Source: Rhodobacter sp.
Lineage (GTDB): Bacteria > Pseudomonadota > Alphaproteobacteria > Rhodobacterales > Rhodobacteraceae
Assembly (NCBI GenBank): GCA_020637595.1
Contig: JACKKE010000010.1
Coordinates: forward strand, 62,001 to 126,000
Reading direction: 5' to 3'
Length of the DNA stretch: 64,000 bases
Part shown: piece by piece, positions 9,055 to 16,592 of the stretch
How the letters are laid out: every line of letters begins with the position of its first letter
Numbering within the stretch: position 1 is the first letter of the stretch
Program-made: the position numbers and the translations under genes
Notes under the pieces: generated by a model
What the model was told of the DNA's origin: nothing
Databases searched by the model: none
What the model saw: the letters and a program-made list of their open reading frames with translations, nothing else

Positions 9055-9111
9055 GCGCGTGATCCTCTCTGCCTCGGGGCCACGACACGGCGGGCCCTCT
9101 CCCTGCCCGGC

Positions 9112-9139
9112 ATGCTAGGTGGCGGGCAGGGATCGGCAA
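9112..9139 (-). promoter_or_regulatory. Putative sigma-70 promoter of the carboxylase operon
   Basis: Read on the minus strand there is a -35 TTGCCG (9134-9139), a 16-base spacer and a -10 TAGCAT (9112-9117), followed by GCCGGGCAGGG. The same arrangement, with the same spacer and nearly the same initial transcribed sequence, precedes the IclR gene (11722-11749). This suggests joint control. The -35 and -10 similarity is moderate. Confidence 0.5.
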
Positions 9140-9155
9140 ATGGGGCGCGACGCGA

Positions 9156-9174
9156 TGTTTCACCCAGTGAAACA
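9156..9174. promoter_or_regulatory. 19-bp palindrome, candidate operator
   Basis: The perfect inverted repeat GTTTCAC-CCA-GTGAAAC, extended by a T/A pair, sits directly 3' of the ThDP-enzyme stop codon. It lies 17 bp upstream of the putative -35 element of the carboxylase operon. Size and symmetry fit a dimeric regulator site, and the nearby IclR protein is the obvious candidate. It could instead be a short hairpin at the end of the ThDP gene. Confidence 0.5.
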
Positions 9175-10866
9175 CTAACCGCGCAGCACCCGCGCCTCGA
9201 TCAGCGCCAGCCCACGCCCGGCCTGCACATGCGCCACGGCCTCACCCAGCGCGGCGTCAAACGCTTCAGGCGTCTCCACCGCGCGCGCCCAGGCACGGCT
9301 GGCCTCGGCGACACGGGTGAAATCGGGCGAAGGGCTGAGGTCGGTCAGCGGCACCCGGTTCGCGGCCACCGCATCGCCATTCGGATAAAGCGACGCGACC
9401 GAGGCGCGCACCGCGCCCCATTCAGCGTTGTTCACGACGATCACCACCAGCGAGAGGCCCAGCGCCTCGGCCACCTGATGGCAGGCGACGGGGTTGGCGA
9501 AGATATACGAACCATCGCCCACCATCGCAAAGACCACCCGCCCGGGCGCGGCCAGCGCATAGCCCATCGCCGCCGGCATGCCAAAGCCCAACCCGCCCGA
9601 ATGCGGCGATTCGAACCAGGCATCGGGCCGGCGCAGTTTCATATGCCCGAACACCGCGCCCAACTCGCCAAAGACGGTGCCGTCTGCCCCTTCGGCCGCC
9701 CGCGCCACCCGGTCGCTGAGCCAGCGTTTCGTCAGATGCGGCCCGGCGCCGTCCGCCGAAACCTGCGCATCGCGCCGCGCCCAGTCGGCGGCGTTGCGGG
9801 CAGCGATCTCGGCGCGCCGTGCACTGCGGTCACCCGGGTCCAGCCCCTCCAGCACCCCGGCCAGCGCCAGGATGTTGGCGGCCAAATCCCCGGGCAGCGA
9901 CAGGTCGGCGCGGAAATTGCGCACCGGGGTCTGTGCGAACAAGGGATCCTGCGCGATCTGAATCACCACCGCCTCGGGCGCGGGTTCCTGCGCGTCGGGC
10001 ATCCAGGGCGCAAGCCCGTCGAGCACCACGATCACATCGGCCTCGGCCAGCAGGGGCGCGGGATCGGGGCCGGCGGCCATCGGATGATCGGTCGGGATCG
10101 CGCATTGCAGCGCCCAGTAATGGCAGACCGGAATCGCCCAGCGGTCGGCCAGTGTGGTGAGCGCCGCGAACCCCTCGGCCGAGCCCGCGCCACGCTGCGC
10201 AAAGATCACCGGCCGCTGTGCCCCGGCGATCAATCGCGCAGCCTCGGCCAGATCGGCATCCACGGCGCGGCCCAGCGCCGGGCGCATCTGCACACGGTGC
10301 ACCGGCGCGTCGACCTCCTCGCACAAGACCTCGCGCGGCAGGCTGACATAGACCGGCCCGCGCGGCACCGACCCCGCAATCGCATGCGCCCGGTCGGCGA
10401 CATCCGCGACCTGTTCAGGGAACCGCAACTCATAGTCCCATTTGCAGGGCTCGCGCACCAAGGCGGTCTGGTCGCGCATCTCCTGCCCCCAGCCGATCGG
10501 CACGGTGCGCGACCCGAAGCGCCCCTTTTCGGTGGTCGGCGTCCGACCGGAAAACAGCAGCATCGGCACATTGTCGGCCCGTGCGTTGATCGCCCCGATC
10601 GCAGCATTCGCCAGCCCGACATTGGTATGCACCATCACCGCCTGCGTCCGCCCGGTGGCGAAATACGCCCCGTGCGCCATCGCCAGCGCCGCGGTCTCAT
10701 GCGGGACGGTGACCGCCAGCGGCAGGTCATGGCCCCGCGCGGCGGCCTGCGCCAGCCCCTCGATGATCGGCGGAAAATCCGTGCCCGAATTGGCAAAGAC
10801 ATAGTCCACCCCCAAGGCCTTCAGCCGCATCATCAGCGCAGCCCCCGCATTCACCCGTTCACCCAT
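9175..10866 (-). CDS. Thiamine-diphosphate-dependent enzyme (acetolactate synthase / benzoylformate decarboxylase family)
   Basis: A 563-residue three-domain ThDP enzyme. The N-terminal Pyr domain carries the activating Glu in VPHETAAL near residue 57. The C-terminal PP domain has the cofactor motif GDGSYIFAN near residue 457, ending in the expected Asn and continuing to VVNNAEWG. Family members decarboxylate or ligate 2-oxo acids; the sequence does not define the substrate. It lies between the IclR regulator (17 bases downstream of that stop) and the carboxylase operon in the same orientation, so it probably belongs to the same regulon. Confidence 0.85.
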   Translation of the reverse strand: MGERVNAGAALMMRLKALGVDYVFANSGTDFPPIIEGLAQAAARGHDLPLAVTVPHETAALAMAHGAYFATGRTQAVMVHTNVGLANAAIGAINARADNVPMLLFSGRTPTTEKGRFGSRTVPIGWGQEMRDQTALVREPCKWDYELRFPEQVADVADRAHAIAGSVPRGPVYVSLPREVLCEEVDAPVHRVQMRPALGRAVDADLAEAARLIAGAQRPVIFAQRGAGSAEGFAALTTLADRWAIPVCHYWALQCAIPTDHPMAAGPDPAPLLAEADVIVVLDGLAPWMPDAQEPAPEAVVIQIAQDPLFAQTPVRNFRADLSLPGDLAANILALAGVLEGLDPGDRSARRAEIAARNAADWARRDAQVSADGAGPHLTKRWLSDRVARAAEGADGTVFGELGAVFGHMKLRRPDAWFESPHSGGLGFGMPAAMGYALAAPGRVVFAMVGDGSYIFANPVACHQVAEALGLSLVVIVVNNAEWGAVRASVASLYPNGDAVAANRVPLTDLSPSPDFTRVAEASRAWARAVETPEAFDAALGEAVAHVQAGRGLALIEARVLRG

Positions 10867-10883
10867 CCCGTCCCCCCCTCGTT

Positions 10884-11696
10884 TCAGATCCGCCCCGACA
10901 GGCGCGCCGCGATCTCGGCCGCTGCCTCGCGCGCGGCATCGGCGAACTGCGCCACCGCCTTGTCGCGTTTGAACACCCGCCGCGACCAGGTGATGTTGAT
11001 CGCGCCGGGCACATGGTTGTCCAGCACGATCGCCACGCCCAGACTGTCGCGTCCGTCATCCGCCACCGCCCGCCCCGCATCGAAATCGCCGCCGAAATCC
11101 GGGTCGCGCAATGCATAGCCCTGCGCGCGCGCCTCGTCGATCAGCCGCACGACATAGGCCGGATCGCGCGCCACCCGGTCGCCCGGATGCTCGGACCGCC
11201 TGAGCGCATCGAGGATCGCCTCGCGCACCCCCGCCTCGCACGAAGCCAGATAGGCCCGCCCCGAAGCCGAGCGCAGCATGTTCACCCGAAACCCGACCGG
11301 CCCCAGCGGAATCATGTCGAAATAGGCCCGCGGCGCGTTCGTCTCCAGCACTTCCATATGCGTCAGCCGCGGCACCGCCAGCACCGAGGGCCACTTGATC
11401 CGGTCGCTCAGCGCCTCCAGCACCGGCGAGGCCACCTCGACCAGCGCATGCTCGCGGTCCATGCGCCCTGCCAGTTCCGCCAGCGAATAGGACGGCACAT
11501 AGGCGTCGTCGACCATCCGCTGCCAGATCATCCCTTGTTCCTTCAGCGTCTTCAGGATCCGCAACAGCGAGGCCTTGGGGATCCCCGACAGCCGATGCAA
11601 ATCGGCCAGCGTCAACGCCCCGGCCCCTTGCAGCATCTGCAAGACCTGCACCCCCCGCGCCAGCGCGGCGATGGATTTGACCTGCGGCTCGCGCAT
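10884..11696 (-). CDS. IclR family transcriptional regulator
   Basis: About 270 residues from an ATG at 11696, which follows a GGAGAGA Shine-Dalgarno and begins MREPQVKSIAAL. The winged helix is TLADLHRLSGIPKASLLRILKTL, and the effector domain follows from about residue 90. A longer frame runs upstream but would cross the promoter and the divergent GFA gene, so the internal start is preferred. Its promoter resembles that of the BCCP-led operon. It probably controls the ThDP enzyme and carboxylase genes in response to a small acid. Confidence 0.88.
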   Translation of the reverse strand: MREPQVKSIAALARGVQVLQMLQGAGALTLADLHRLSGIPKASLLRILKTLKEQGMIWQRMVDDAYVPSYSLAELAGRMDREHALVEVASPVLEALSDRIKWPSVLAVPRLTHMEVLETNAPRAYFDMIPLGPVGFRVNMLRSASGRAYLASCEAGVREAILDALRRSEHPGDRVARDPAYVVRLIDEARAQGYALRDPDFGGDFDAGRAVADDGRDSLGVAIVLDNHVPGAINITWSRRVFKRDKAVAQFADAAREAAAEIAARLSGRI

Positions 11697-11721
11697 TCTC
11701 TCCGCCCGTTCCCTGCCGGGC

Positions 11722-11749
11722 AGGATAGGCCGCAGCGCGCGATCGGCAA
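11722..11749 (-). promoter_or_regulatory. Putative promoter of the IclR gene
   Basis: Minus-strand -35 TTGCCG (11744-11749), 16-base spacer and -10 TATCCT (11722-11727). The -10 overlaps the small inverted repeat CCTGCC-G-GGCAGG (11712-11724), a possible autoregulatory site. The element closely matches the promoter at 9112-9139. Confidence 0.5.
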
Positions 11750-11814
11750 CCGGCAATTCACGGATTGCCACCGCCCCGCCTGCGGGGCTAGCCTGCGCCA
11801 CGGGGAGGACCACC

Positions 11815-12270
11815 ATGACCGACATCCACGAAGGCGGCTGCCAATGCGGCGGCCTGCGCTTTCGCACCACGGGCCAGCCCGCCAAAGCCGCCGTCTGCCA
11901 CTGCCGCTATTGCCAGATGCGCACCGGATCGGCTTTTGGCGTCTCGGTCTATTTTCCGGCCGACGCGGTCACGGTGACGCGCGGCACGCCAAAGGACTTT
12001 ACCTTCCAGACCGAATCCGGCCGCGCCTTCACCACCCATTTCTGCCCTGACTGTGGCACCAATGTGATGTGGACCCTGGAGGTCTTCCCCGGGATGACCG
12101 GTGTCGCCGGCGGCTGCTTCGACCCGCCCAGCTTCTGGTATGACCTCAAACGCGAGGTCTTTGCCCGATCCAAAGCCCCGTTCGTCGCCCTCTGCCTCGA
12201 GGACAGCAGCGCGACCTCCTCCAGCTATACCCCCACCTGCGACGAGCCCGCGCCCCGGCGCGGTGCATGA
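11815..12270 (+). CDS. GFA family protein (glutathione-dependent formaldehyde-activating enzyme fold)
   Basis: A 151-residue zinc protein of the GFA/Mss4-like fold. It shows the three paired-cysteine motifs of the family: GGCQCGG at residues 8-14, CHCRYCQ near 28-34 and CPDCG near 77-81. The ATG at 11815 follows GGGGAGGA. Despite the family name, most members have no shown formaldehyde activity. It is divergent from the IclR gene and followed 12 bases later by the DUF3237 gene, so the two are probably co-transcribed. Confidence 0.88.
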   Translation: MTDIHEGGCQCGGLRFRTTGQPAKAAVCHCRYCQMRTGSAFGVSVYFPADAVTVTRGTPKDFTFQTESGRAFTTHFCPDCGTNVMWTLEVFPGMTGVAGGCFDPPSFWYDLKREVFARSKAPFVALCLEDSSATSSSYTPTCDEPAPRRGA

Positions 12271-12282
12271 CAAGGACGACCG

Positions 12283-12747
12283 ATGGACCTGCCGACACCG
12301 ACCCTCGACCACATCTGCGACATTCAGGCCGACCTCGCGCCGATCATGGAAATGGGCCCCGGCCGTGCCGGCCAGCGGCGCATCATTCCGATCATCGGTG
12401 GCAGCGTCGAAGGGCCGCGCCTGCGCGGGCGCGTGCTGAACCTCGGTGCCGACTGGCAGACGATCTGGGCGGATGGCAATGCCGAACTCGACACCCGCTA
12501 TGCAATGGAAACCGATGACGGCGCGCTGATCGAGATCCGCAACTATGGCTATCGCCACGGCCCGGCCGAGGTTCTGGCGGCTGTCGCCCGGGGCGAGCCC
12601 GTCGATCCCGGCAGCTATTACATGCGCACCCATGCGCGGCTGGAAACCGGCGACGATCGCTATGCCTGGGTCAATCGCACGCTTTTCGTCGGTGTCGGCG
12701 CGCGGTTCCAGCAGGGTGTCCGGGTGCGGATCTTCGCGCTGATGTAG
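12283..12747 (+). CDS. DUF3237 domain-containing protein
   Basis: A 154-residue protein matching the DUF3237 pattern. It has an early GRAGQRRIIPIIGG strand, GRVLNLGADWQT, a DTRYAMETDDGALIEIRNYG core, then SYYMRTHARLETGDDRYAWVNRTLFVG. Proteins of this family form a beta-barrel of unknown function and often sit in catabolic operons. No signal peptide or membrane segment. It shares an operon with the GFA gene and ends 25 bases before a strong terminator. Confidence 0.85.
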   Translation: MDLPTPTLDHICDIQADLAPIMEMGPGRAGQRRIIPIIGGSVEGPRLRGRVLNLGADWQTIWADGNAELDTRYAMETDDGALIEIRNYGYRHGPAEVLAAVARGEPVDPGSYYMRTHARLETGDDRYAWVNRTLFVGVGARFQQGVRVRIFALM

Positions 12748-12772
12748 CACTATTTCTGGTTTTCCAGAAATT

Positions 12773-12803
12773 AAAGGGGCAGGTGCGTCACACCTGCCCT
12801 TTT
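12773..12803. terminator. Bidirectional rho-independent terminator
   Basis: Arms AAAGGGGCAGGTG and CACCTGCCCTTT pair with one G-T and enclose loop CGTCA. A T-rich run follows on the plus strand, and AATTTAAA-type sequence lies on the other side. It serves the DUF3237 gene and the convergent curlin gene. A second small hairpin, TTTCTGG/CCAGAAA, lies just before it. Confidence 0.75.
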
Positions 12804-12822
12804 CCTTTTCCTTGCCCCCGGC

Positions 12823-13219
12823 TCACCATCCGAACTGGAATGTGAGGCCTGTCTGGTTGCCGTTTTGAGCGATGTGTCCGTTGGTGTTGCATCCGAACTG
12901 GAAGAGTCCTGCGGCGTTGTTGCCGTTGTGCTGGCTGATGGTTCCGGTGTGGTTGCAGCCTTCCTGGTGGATGATGGCCTGGTTGTTGGGGCCGCCCTGG
13001 TAGAGGCCGGCGGCGTTGCCGATGCCGTTCTGGGTGACGTGGCCGTTGGCGTCGATATCCTGGTGGAGGGCGAACAGCGCGAGGCCGAGGCGCATCATCT
13101 GGGCCTCCTGGGCGTTTTGCGGCTGGACCGAGATCGAGACCTGCCCGCCGGCGCCATTCTGGGCGGCGGCGGGGGATCATCGAGGCGGCGAGGACGGCAG
13201 AAAGGATGAGGGTTTTCAT
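12823..13219 (-). pseudogene. Curlin (CsgA-like) gene split by a one-base frameshift
   Basis: The ATG at 13219, with AAGGA Shine-Dalgarno, encodes a signal peptide (MKTLILSAVLAASMIP). The mature curlin sequence lies in the next frame. Removing one C from the five-C tract (13171-13175) joins ASMIP to AAAQNGAGGQ and gives a 131-residue secreted protein. That protein has imperfect amyloid repeats such as HVTQNGIGNAAGLYQGG and TISQHNGNNAAGLFQFG. The body ends FQFGW before the terminator. As written, the secreted product cannot be made; either the gene is inactivated or the C tract is miscounted. It is the last gene of the curli cluster. Confidence 0.8.
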
Positions 13220-13311
13220 GGCGTTGGTCCTTGCAGAGGGTTTGAAACGGGATCTGAAACGGGGTTTGAAAGGCGGTAACGGTCTGGAAAGGTCTTGCTG
13301 TCAGGATGGGG

Positions 13312-13351
13312 GCGCGGCGGGATGCGGGTCCTGATGCGGGTCCCGCCGCGC
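13312..13351 (-). terminator. GC-rich hairpin after the CsgH-like gene
   Basis: Inverted arms of 11 bp, GCGCGGCGGGA and TCCCGCCGCGC, flank an 18-base loop that holds two copies of ATGCGGGTCC. It lies 6 bases past the CsgH-like stop. There is no clear U tract, so attenuation or RNA stability is as likely as termination. Confidence 0.4.
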
Positions 13352-13357
13352 GGGGCT

Positions 13358-13809
13358 TTACAGGGCGGCGTCGGCGCAGGTCAGGCGCTGGCCGCCGACA
13401 TGGATCTGCAGCTCGACCTGCTGCTGGGCGGGGCTGCCGCTCAGGCGGGTCTCGGTGATCGGGTCGGTCTGGCCGGGGCCGGCCTCGAAATCGCCTGACT
13501 GGCGGATGGTGGCGCGTCCGCCGGCCGACCGGCTGGTGACGGTCATCTCATAGGTGCCGGCGACGGGGCGGTCGCTGGTCACCCGCCCGGCGATGCTGGT
13601 GCCGCCGGGCACCGGCGCCAGGGCGATCTCGCAGCGCAGCGGGGCAGTGGCACCGTGCGGGATGTCGTGCGGGACGTCGTCGGCGGTGGCGGGGATCGCG
13701 CAGGCGGCGACAGAGACGCCGGCCAGCGCCAGGCCCAGGATCAGGCCGGCGAGCGGCGCGTCCGGGTCGGCACGGCGGGCTGCGGGGTTTTGGGCATGCG
13801 GTGGGTCAT
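13358..13809 (-). pseudogene. csgH: CsgH-like curli chaperone gene with a frameshift
   Basis: The mature part is a CsgH-like beta-sandwich: CEIALAPVPGGTSIAGRVTS, then GTYEMTVTSRSAGGRATIRQSGDF, ending RLTCADAAL. CsgH inhibits premature curlin fibril formation in the periplasm. The only start with a proper Shine-Dalgarno (AGGAGA, then ATG at 13809, MTHRMPK) is in a different frame from the hydrophobic signal segment LAGLILGLALAGVSVAACA. A single-base change between about 13745 and 13809 would restore 150 residues. No ATG, GTG or TTG exists nearby in the body frame. It lies between the two curlin genes. Confidence 0.65.
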
Positions 13810-13890
13810 GGCGGGTCTCCTGGGGCTGCGGCGCGCCGGGATCGGCGGGGCCTTGGAACAGGGTCTTCTGGCGGGGGCTTCTGACGTGGA

Positions 13891-13990
13891 GGGTTTTGCG
13901 GCGTGGGGTTTTGCGGCGTGCGGGGTTTTGTGGCGTGCGGATTTTGCGGCGTGCGGATTTTGCGGCGTGCGGGGTTTTGTGGCGTGCGGG
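13891..13990. repeat. Minisatellite of about six 15-17-bp units
   Basis: Six tandem copies of a unit resembling GGTTTTGCGGCGTGCG occupy the space between the CsgH-like gene and the upstream curlin gene. A further 60 bases along is a run of twelve G (14052-14063). Both are slippage-prone. No gene is evident in 13810-14210; long open frames here are products of the repeat. Confidence 0.8.
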
Positions 13991-14210
13991 GGCCCCCGGC
14001 CCGTGACCTGCGGGCCAGGGTCGGTCTGGTTGGCAACCGCGGGGCTTCGGAGGGGGGGGGGGGACCACCCTGCGGCGCCAGGTCCCGCCTGCCCGGGGGA
14101 TTCCCTGGAAACGGGATGGGGAGTGGCCTGCGCCCACACTCCGGTCATCGGGGACCGGGCTGCGGGGCGGGCCGCGGTCGCCCGGCATGCACCGGGCGGC
14201 CGCCGGGCGA

Positions 14211-14647
14211 TCATTCCTGGACGATCGCCACCACGTTGTTCGAGCCGTGCTGGCTGACGCTGGCGTCGTTGTTGTTGCCGACCTGGACCACGGCGGCGAC
14301 GTTGCGGCGGCCGCACTGGGTCATCACCGCCTCGTTGCCGTGGCCGAACTGGCCGACGCCGACCTGGTTGCGGCGGCCGCACTGATGGGTATCGACGAGG
14401 TTGTCGGTGCCCGACTGGCCGATGGCGGCGCTGTTGCGGCGGCCGTCCTGGGTGTTGATCGAGATGTTCGAGGTGCCGTCCTGATAGACGCTCAGGCGCT
14501 GGCCATAGCCGGTCTGGCCACCGCCGACCTGGTTGTTGGCGCCCCACTGCTCGATCCAGATCTGGTGGCCGCCGGCGAGGGCGGCAGCGCGGGCAGGCTG
14601 AGGGTCAGGGCGAGGGCGGCGGCGGTGAAGGACTTGGCGAGGAACAT
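14211..14647 (-). pseudogene. Curlin gene (second copy), signal peptide and body in different frames
   Basis: The ATG at 14647, after GGAGA, encodes a good Sec signal (MFLAKSFTAAALALTLSLPA). The curlin body ALAGGHQIWIEQWGANNQVG lies one frame away. The body has five regular repeats with conserved N, Q and G, for example SVYQDGTSN, AIGQSGTDN, GVGQFGHGN, AVVQVGNNN and SVSQHGSNN, and ends IVQE. One added base at about 14580-14595 restores about 145 residues. It is the first gene of the minus-strand curli cluster. Family members are extracellular amyloid subunits of biofilm fibres. Confidence 0.78.
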
Positions 14648-15200
14648 GGCAGGTCTCCGTATGGGTGGCGCGGGGGCCGGGTTGAAAAGGGTTTGCGTAT
14701 CGCGGTCAGGAGGTCTCGGTCGAAGGCGGGGTCTGCCAGGGTCCCCTGCTGGTGGCCTGAGTGCTTGTGACCCGAGTGTTGGTGGCCTGAGCGTTTGGCG
14801 GGGGGTGTCTGGCGGGATCGCTTCCGATGACCCCAGATTGCCGCCCTGCCCCGGGTCAGGCAAAAACACCGCGCGGTTTTGCGATGACCGGCCGCCGGTT
14901 ATCCGATAACACTCGCCCGCGACGACCAACCCCTGGAATCCCGCGATTCCCGCCAATCCCACCCGAACCGCCACCGCCCTCCTCCCCTGATCCCCCGGCT
15001 TGACACCCCCCACCCCCACGGCAAACTCCCCTTCCAGATCGACCCAGATATCCGATAACCGCGCAACAGCACCGAACCGGGTGCTTCAGCGGTGCCCCAT
15101 CCGGGTGGCGACACGGCGCAGACCCCGCCCGCCCCCTTCCGGGATGCGGGCCGATTCGCGCCTGAGGCCGAAATCGAATCGCTGCTGCCAGTCGAAACGG
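14648..15200. other. Long non-coding upstream region of the curli cluster
   Basis: About 550 bases with no convincing gene on either strand. It probably holds the curli promoter. The 11-mer TATCCGATAAC occurs twice, at 14900-14910 and 15049-15059, 149 bases apart; TTATCCGATAA is nearly palindromic, so these may be regulator sites. A TTTTGCGAT/AAAACACCGCGCGG region near 14865 is AT-richer than its surroundings. Confidence 0.4.
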
Positions 15201-15232
15201 AAAACCCGCAGGGCGTGGGCCCTGCGGGTTTT
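15201..15232. terminator. Rho-independent terminator of the TRAP operon
   Basis: A 13-bp perfect stem, AAAACCCGCAGGG with CCCTGCGGGTTTT, and a six-base loop. It is symmetrical, so it works in both directions. It lies about 65 bases past the DctM stop on the minus strand. Confidence 0.8.
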
Positions 15233-15296
15233 CATTGTCGAGGGCGATCCCCGGGGCGCTGCGCCCCGACCGGAGCACCCGCTCCCAGGAGGTCGG

Positions 15297-16592
15297 TCAG
15301 CCGGCGTAGCCCAGCCACCGCGGCACGAACAGCACGAAGTCCGGCACGAAAGTGATCACGCCCAGCGCGAGGATCAGGATGCCGATGAACGGGGCCAGAT
15401 CCTTGATGATCGGCATCAGCGGCTGCCGGGTGATCGAGGCGGTGATGAACAGCAACAAGCCGTAGGGCGGGGTGATCAGCCCGAGCATCGCGTTCACCAC
15501 CAGCACCACGCCGAAATGCACCAGGTCGATCCCCAGCGCCTGCGCCGACGGGATCAGGATCGGCACGACGATCAGCAGCAGCGCACCGGCCTCGAGCACG
15601 CAGCCCAACACCAGGAACAGCACGTTCACCGCGATCAGGAAACCCACCGCCGAGAGGTTCATCGAATCGAGGAAACCGGCCACCGTGTCGGGAACGTTCT
15701 CGCGGGTGATGACGTAGTTGAAGGCGATGGCCCCGGCGATCAGGATGCCGACCGATGCCGTCGAGCGCGCGCTGCCCAGCAGGGCCTGGTAAAAGGCACG
15801 GGCGCTGACCGAACGATAGAGCACCACCGAGATCACCAGCGCATAGGCAGCGGCGACCGCGGCGGCCTCGGTCGGGGTCATCACCCCGCCGTAAATCCCG
15901 CCGAGCAGGATCACCGGCAGCATCAGCGCCGGGATCGCCTGCCAGGTGATCCTGGGCAGCTCGCGCAGCGGGATGCTGTCGTCGGTCGGAAACCCGCGGC
16001 GGCGCGCGATCACCGCATTGGTGACGCCCATCATCAGGGCCATCAGCAGGCCAGGCAGGATGCCGGCAGCAAAGAGGTAGCCGACCGACTGCCCGGAAAC
16101 CAGCGCATAGAGCACCATCGGGATCGACGGCGGGATGATCGGCCCGACCGTCGCGGTGGCGGCGGTGATCGCGGCGGCATAGCTGGGGGTATATTTCCCG
16201 TCCTTGGTCATCATCGTGATGATGATCTTGCCCATGCCGACGGCATCGGCCACCGCCGAGCCCGACATGCCCGAGAAGATCACCGACGACACCACGTTGA
16301 CATGCCCCAGGCCGCCCCGGAACCGGCCTACAAGCGCCTGGGCAAAGCGCAGCAGCCGGTCCGCGAGGCTGCCGATGTTCATAATGTCGGCCGCCAGGAT
16401 GAACAGCGGCACCGCCAGCAGGGTGTAGCCGTTATAGAGCCCCTGCATCATCGTCTCGGCAGCGATCGAGGTATCGAACCCCTTGAGCAGCAGATAGACG
16501 AAGCTTCCGCTCAGCATCGCGATGCCGATCGACTGGCCCATGATCGCCAAGGCGACGATCAGGATGACGGTAATGGTAAAGGGATCAGTCAT
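15297..16592 (-). CDS. dctM: TRAP transporter large permease subunit (DctM)
   Basis: A 431-residue inner-membrane protein with about 12 hydrophobic segments. It carries family motifs such as GMSGSAVADAVGMGKI, ITAATATVGPIIPPSIPM and MLGLITPPYGLLLF. It moves an organic acid using the sodium gradient together with DctQ and the periplasmic DctP. The chosen ATG (16592, MTDPFTITV) overlaps the DctQ stop by 8 bases; the longer frame has a non-membrane Pro/Arg-rich leader and is unlikely. Linkage to a shikimate-dehydrogenase-like gene suggests a cyclic polyhydroxy acid as cargo (inference). Confidence 0.93.
   Translation of the reverse strand: MTDPFTITVILIVALAIMGQSIGIAMLSGSFVYLLLKGFDTSIAAETMMQGLYNGYTLLAVPLFILAADIMNIGSLADRLLRFAQALVGRFRGGLGHVNVVSSVIFSGMSGSAVADAVGMGKIIITMMTKDGKYTPSYAAAITAATATVGPIIPPSIPMVLYALVSGQSVGYLFAAGILPGLLMALMMGVTNAVIARRRGFPTDDSIPLRELPRITWQAIPALMLPVILLGGIYGGVMTPTEAAAVAAAYALVISVVLYRSVSARAFYQALLGSARSTASVGILIAGAIAFNYVITRENVPDTVAGFLDSMNLSAVGFLIAVNVLFLVLGCVLEAGALLLIVVPILIPSAQALGIDLVHFGVVLVVNAMLGLITPPYGLLLFITASITRQPLMPIIKDLAPFIGILILALGVITFVPDFVLFVPRWLGYAG

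Noticed and set aside
8500..11118. Plus-strand open frame of 872 codons
   Set aside because: Antisense to BCCP, ThDP enzyme and IclR genes, all of which have clear motifs; composition is typical of high-GC shadow frames.
10884..11885. Longer IclR protein of 333 residues
   Set aside because: The extra 63 residues cross the putative promoter and the divergent GFA start, and the internal ATG has a better Shine-Dalgarno.
13891..13990. Repeats considered as a CRISPR array
   Set aside because: Units are 15-17 bp, contiguous and have no spacers; no cas genes in the window. It is a minisatellite.
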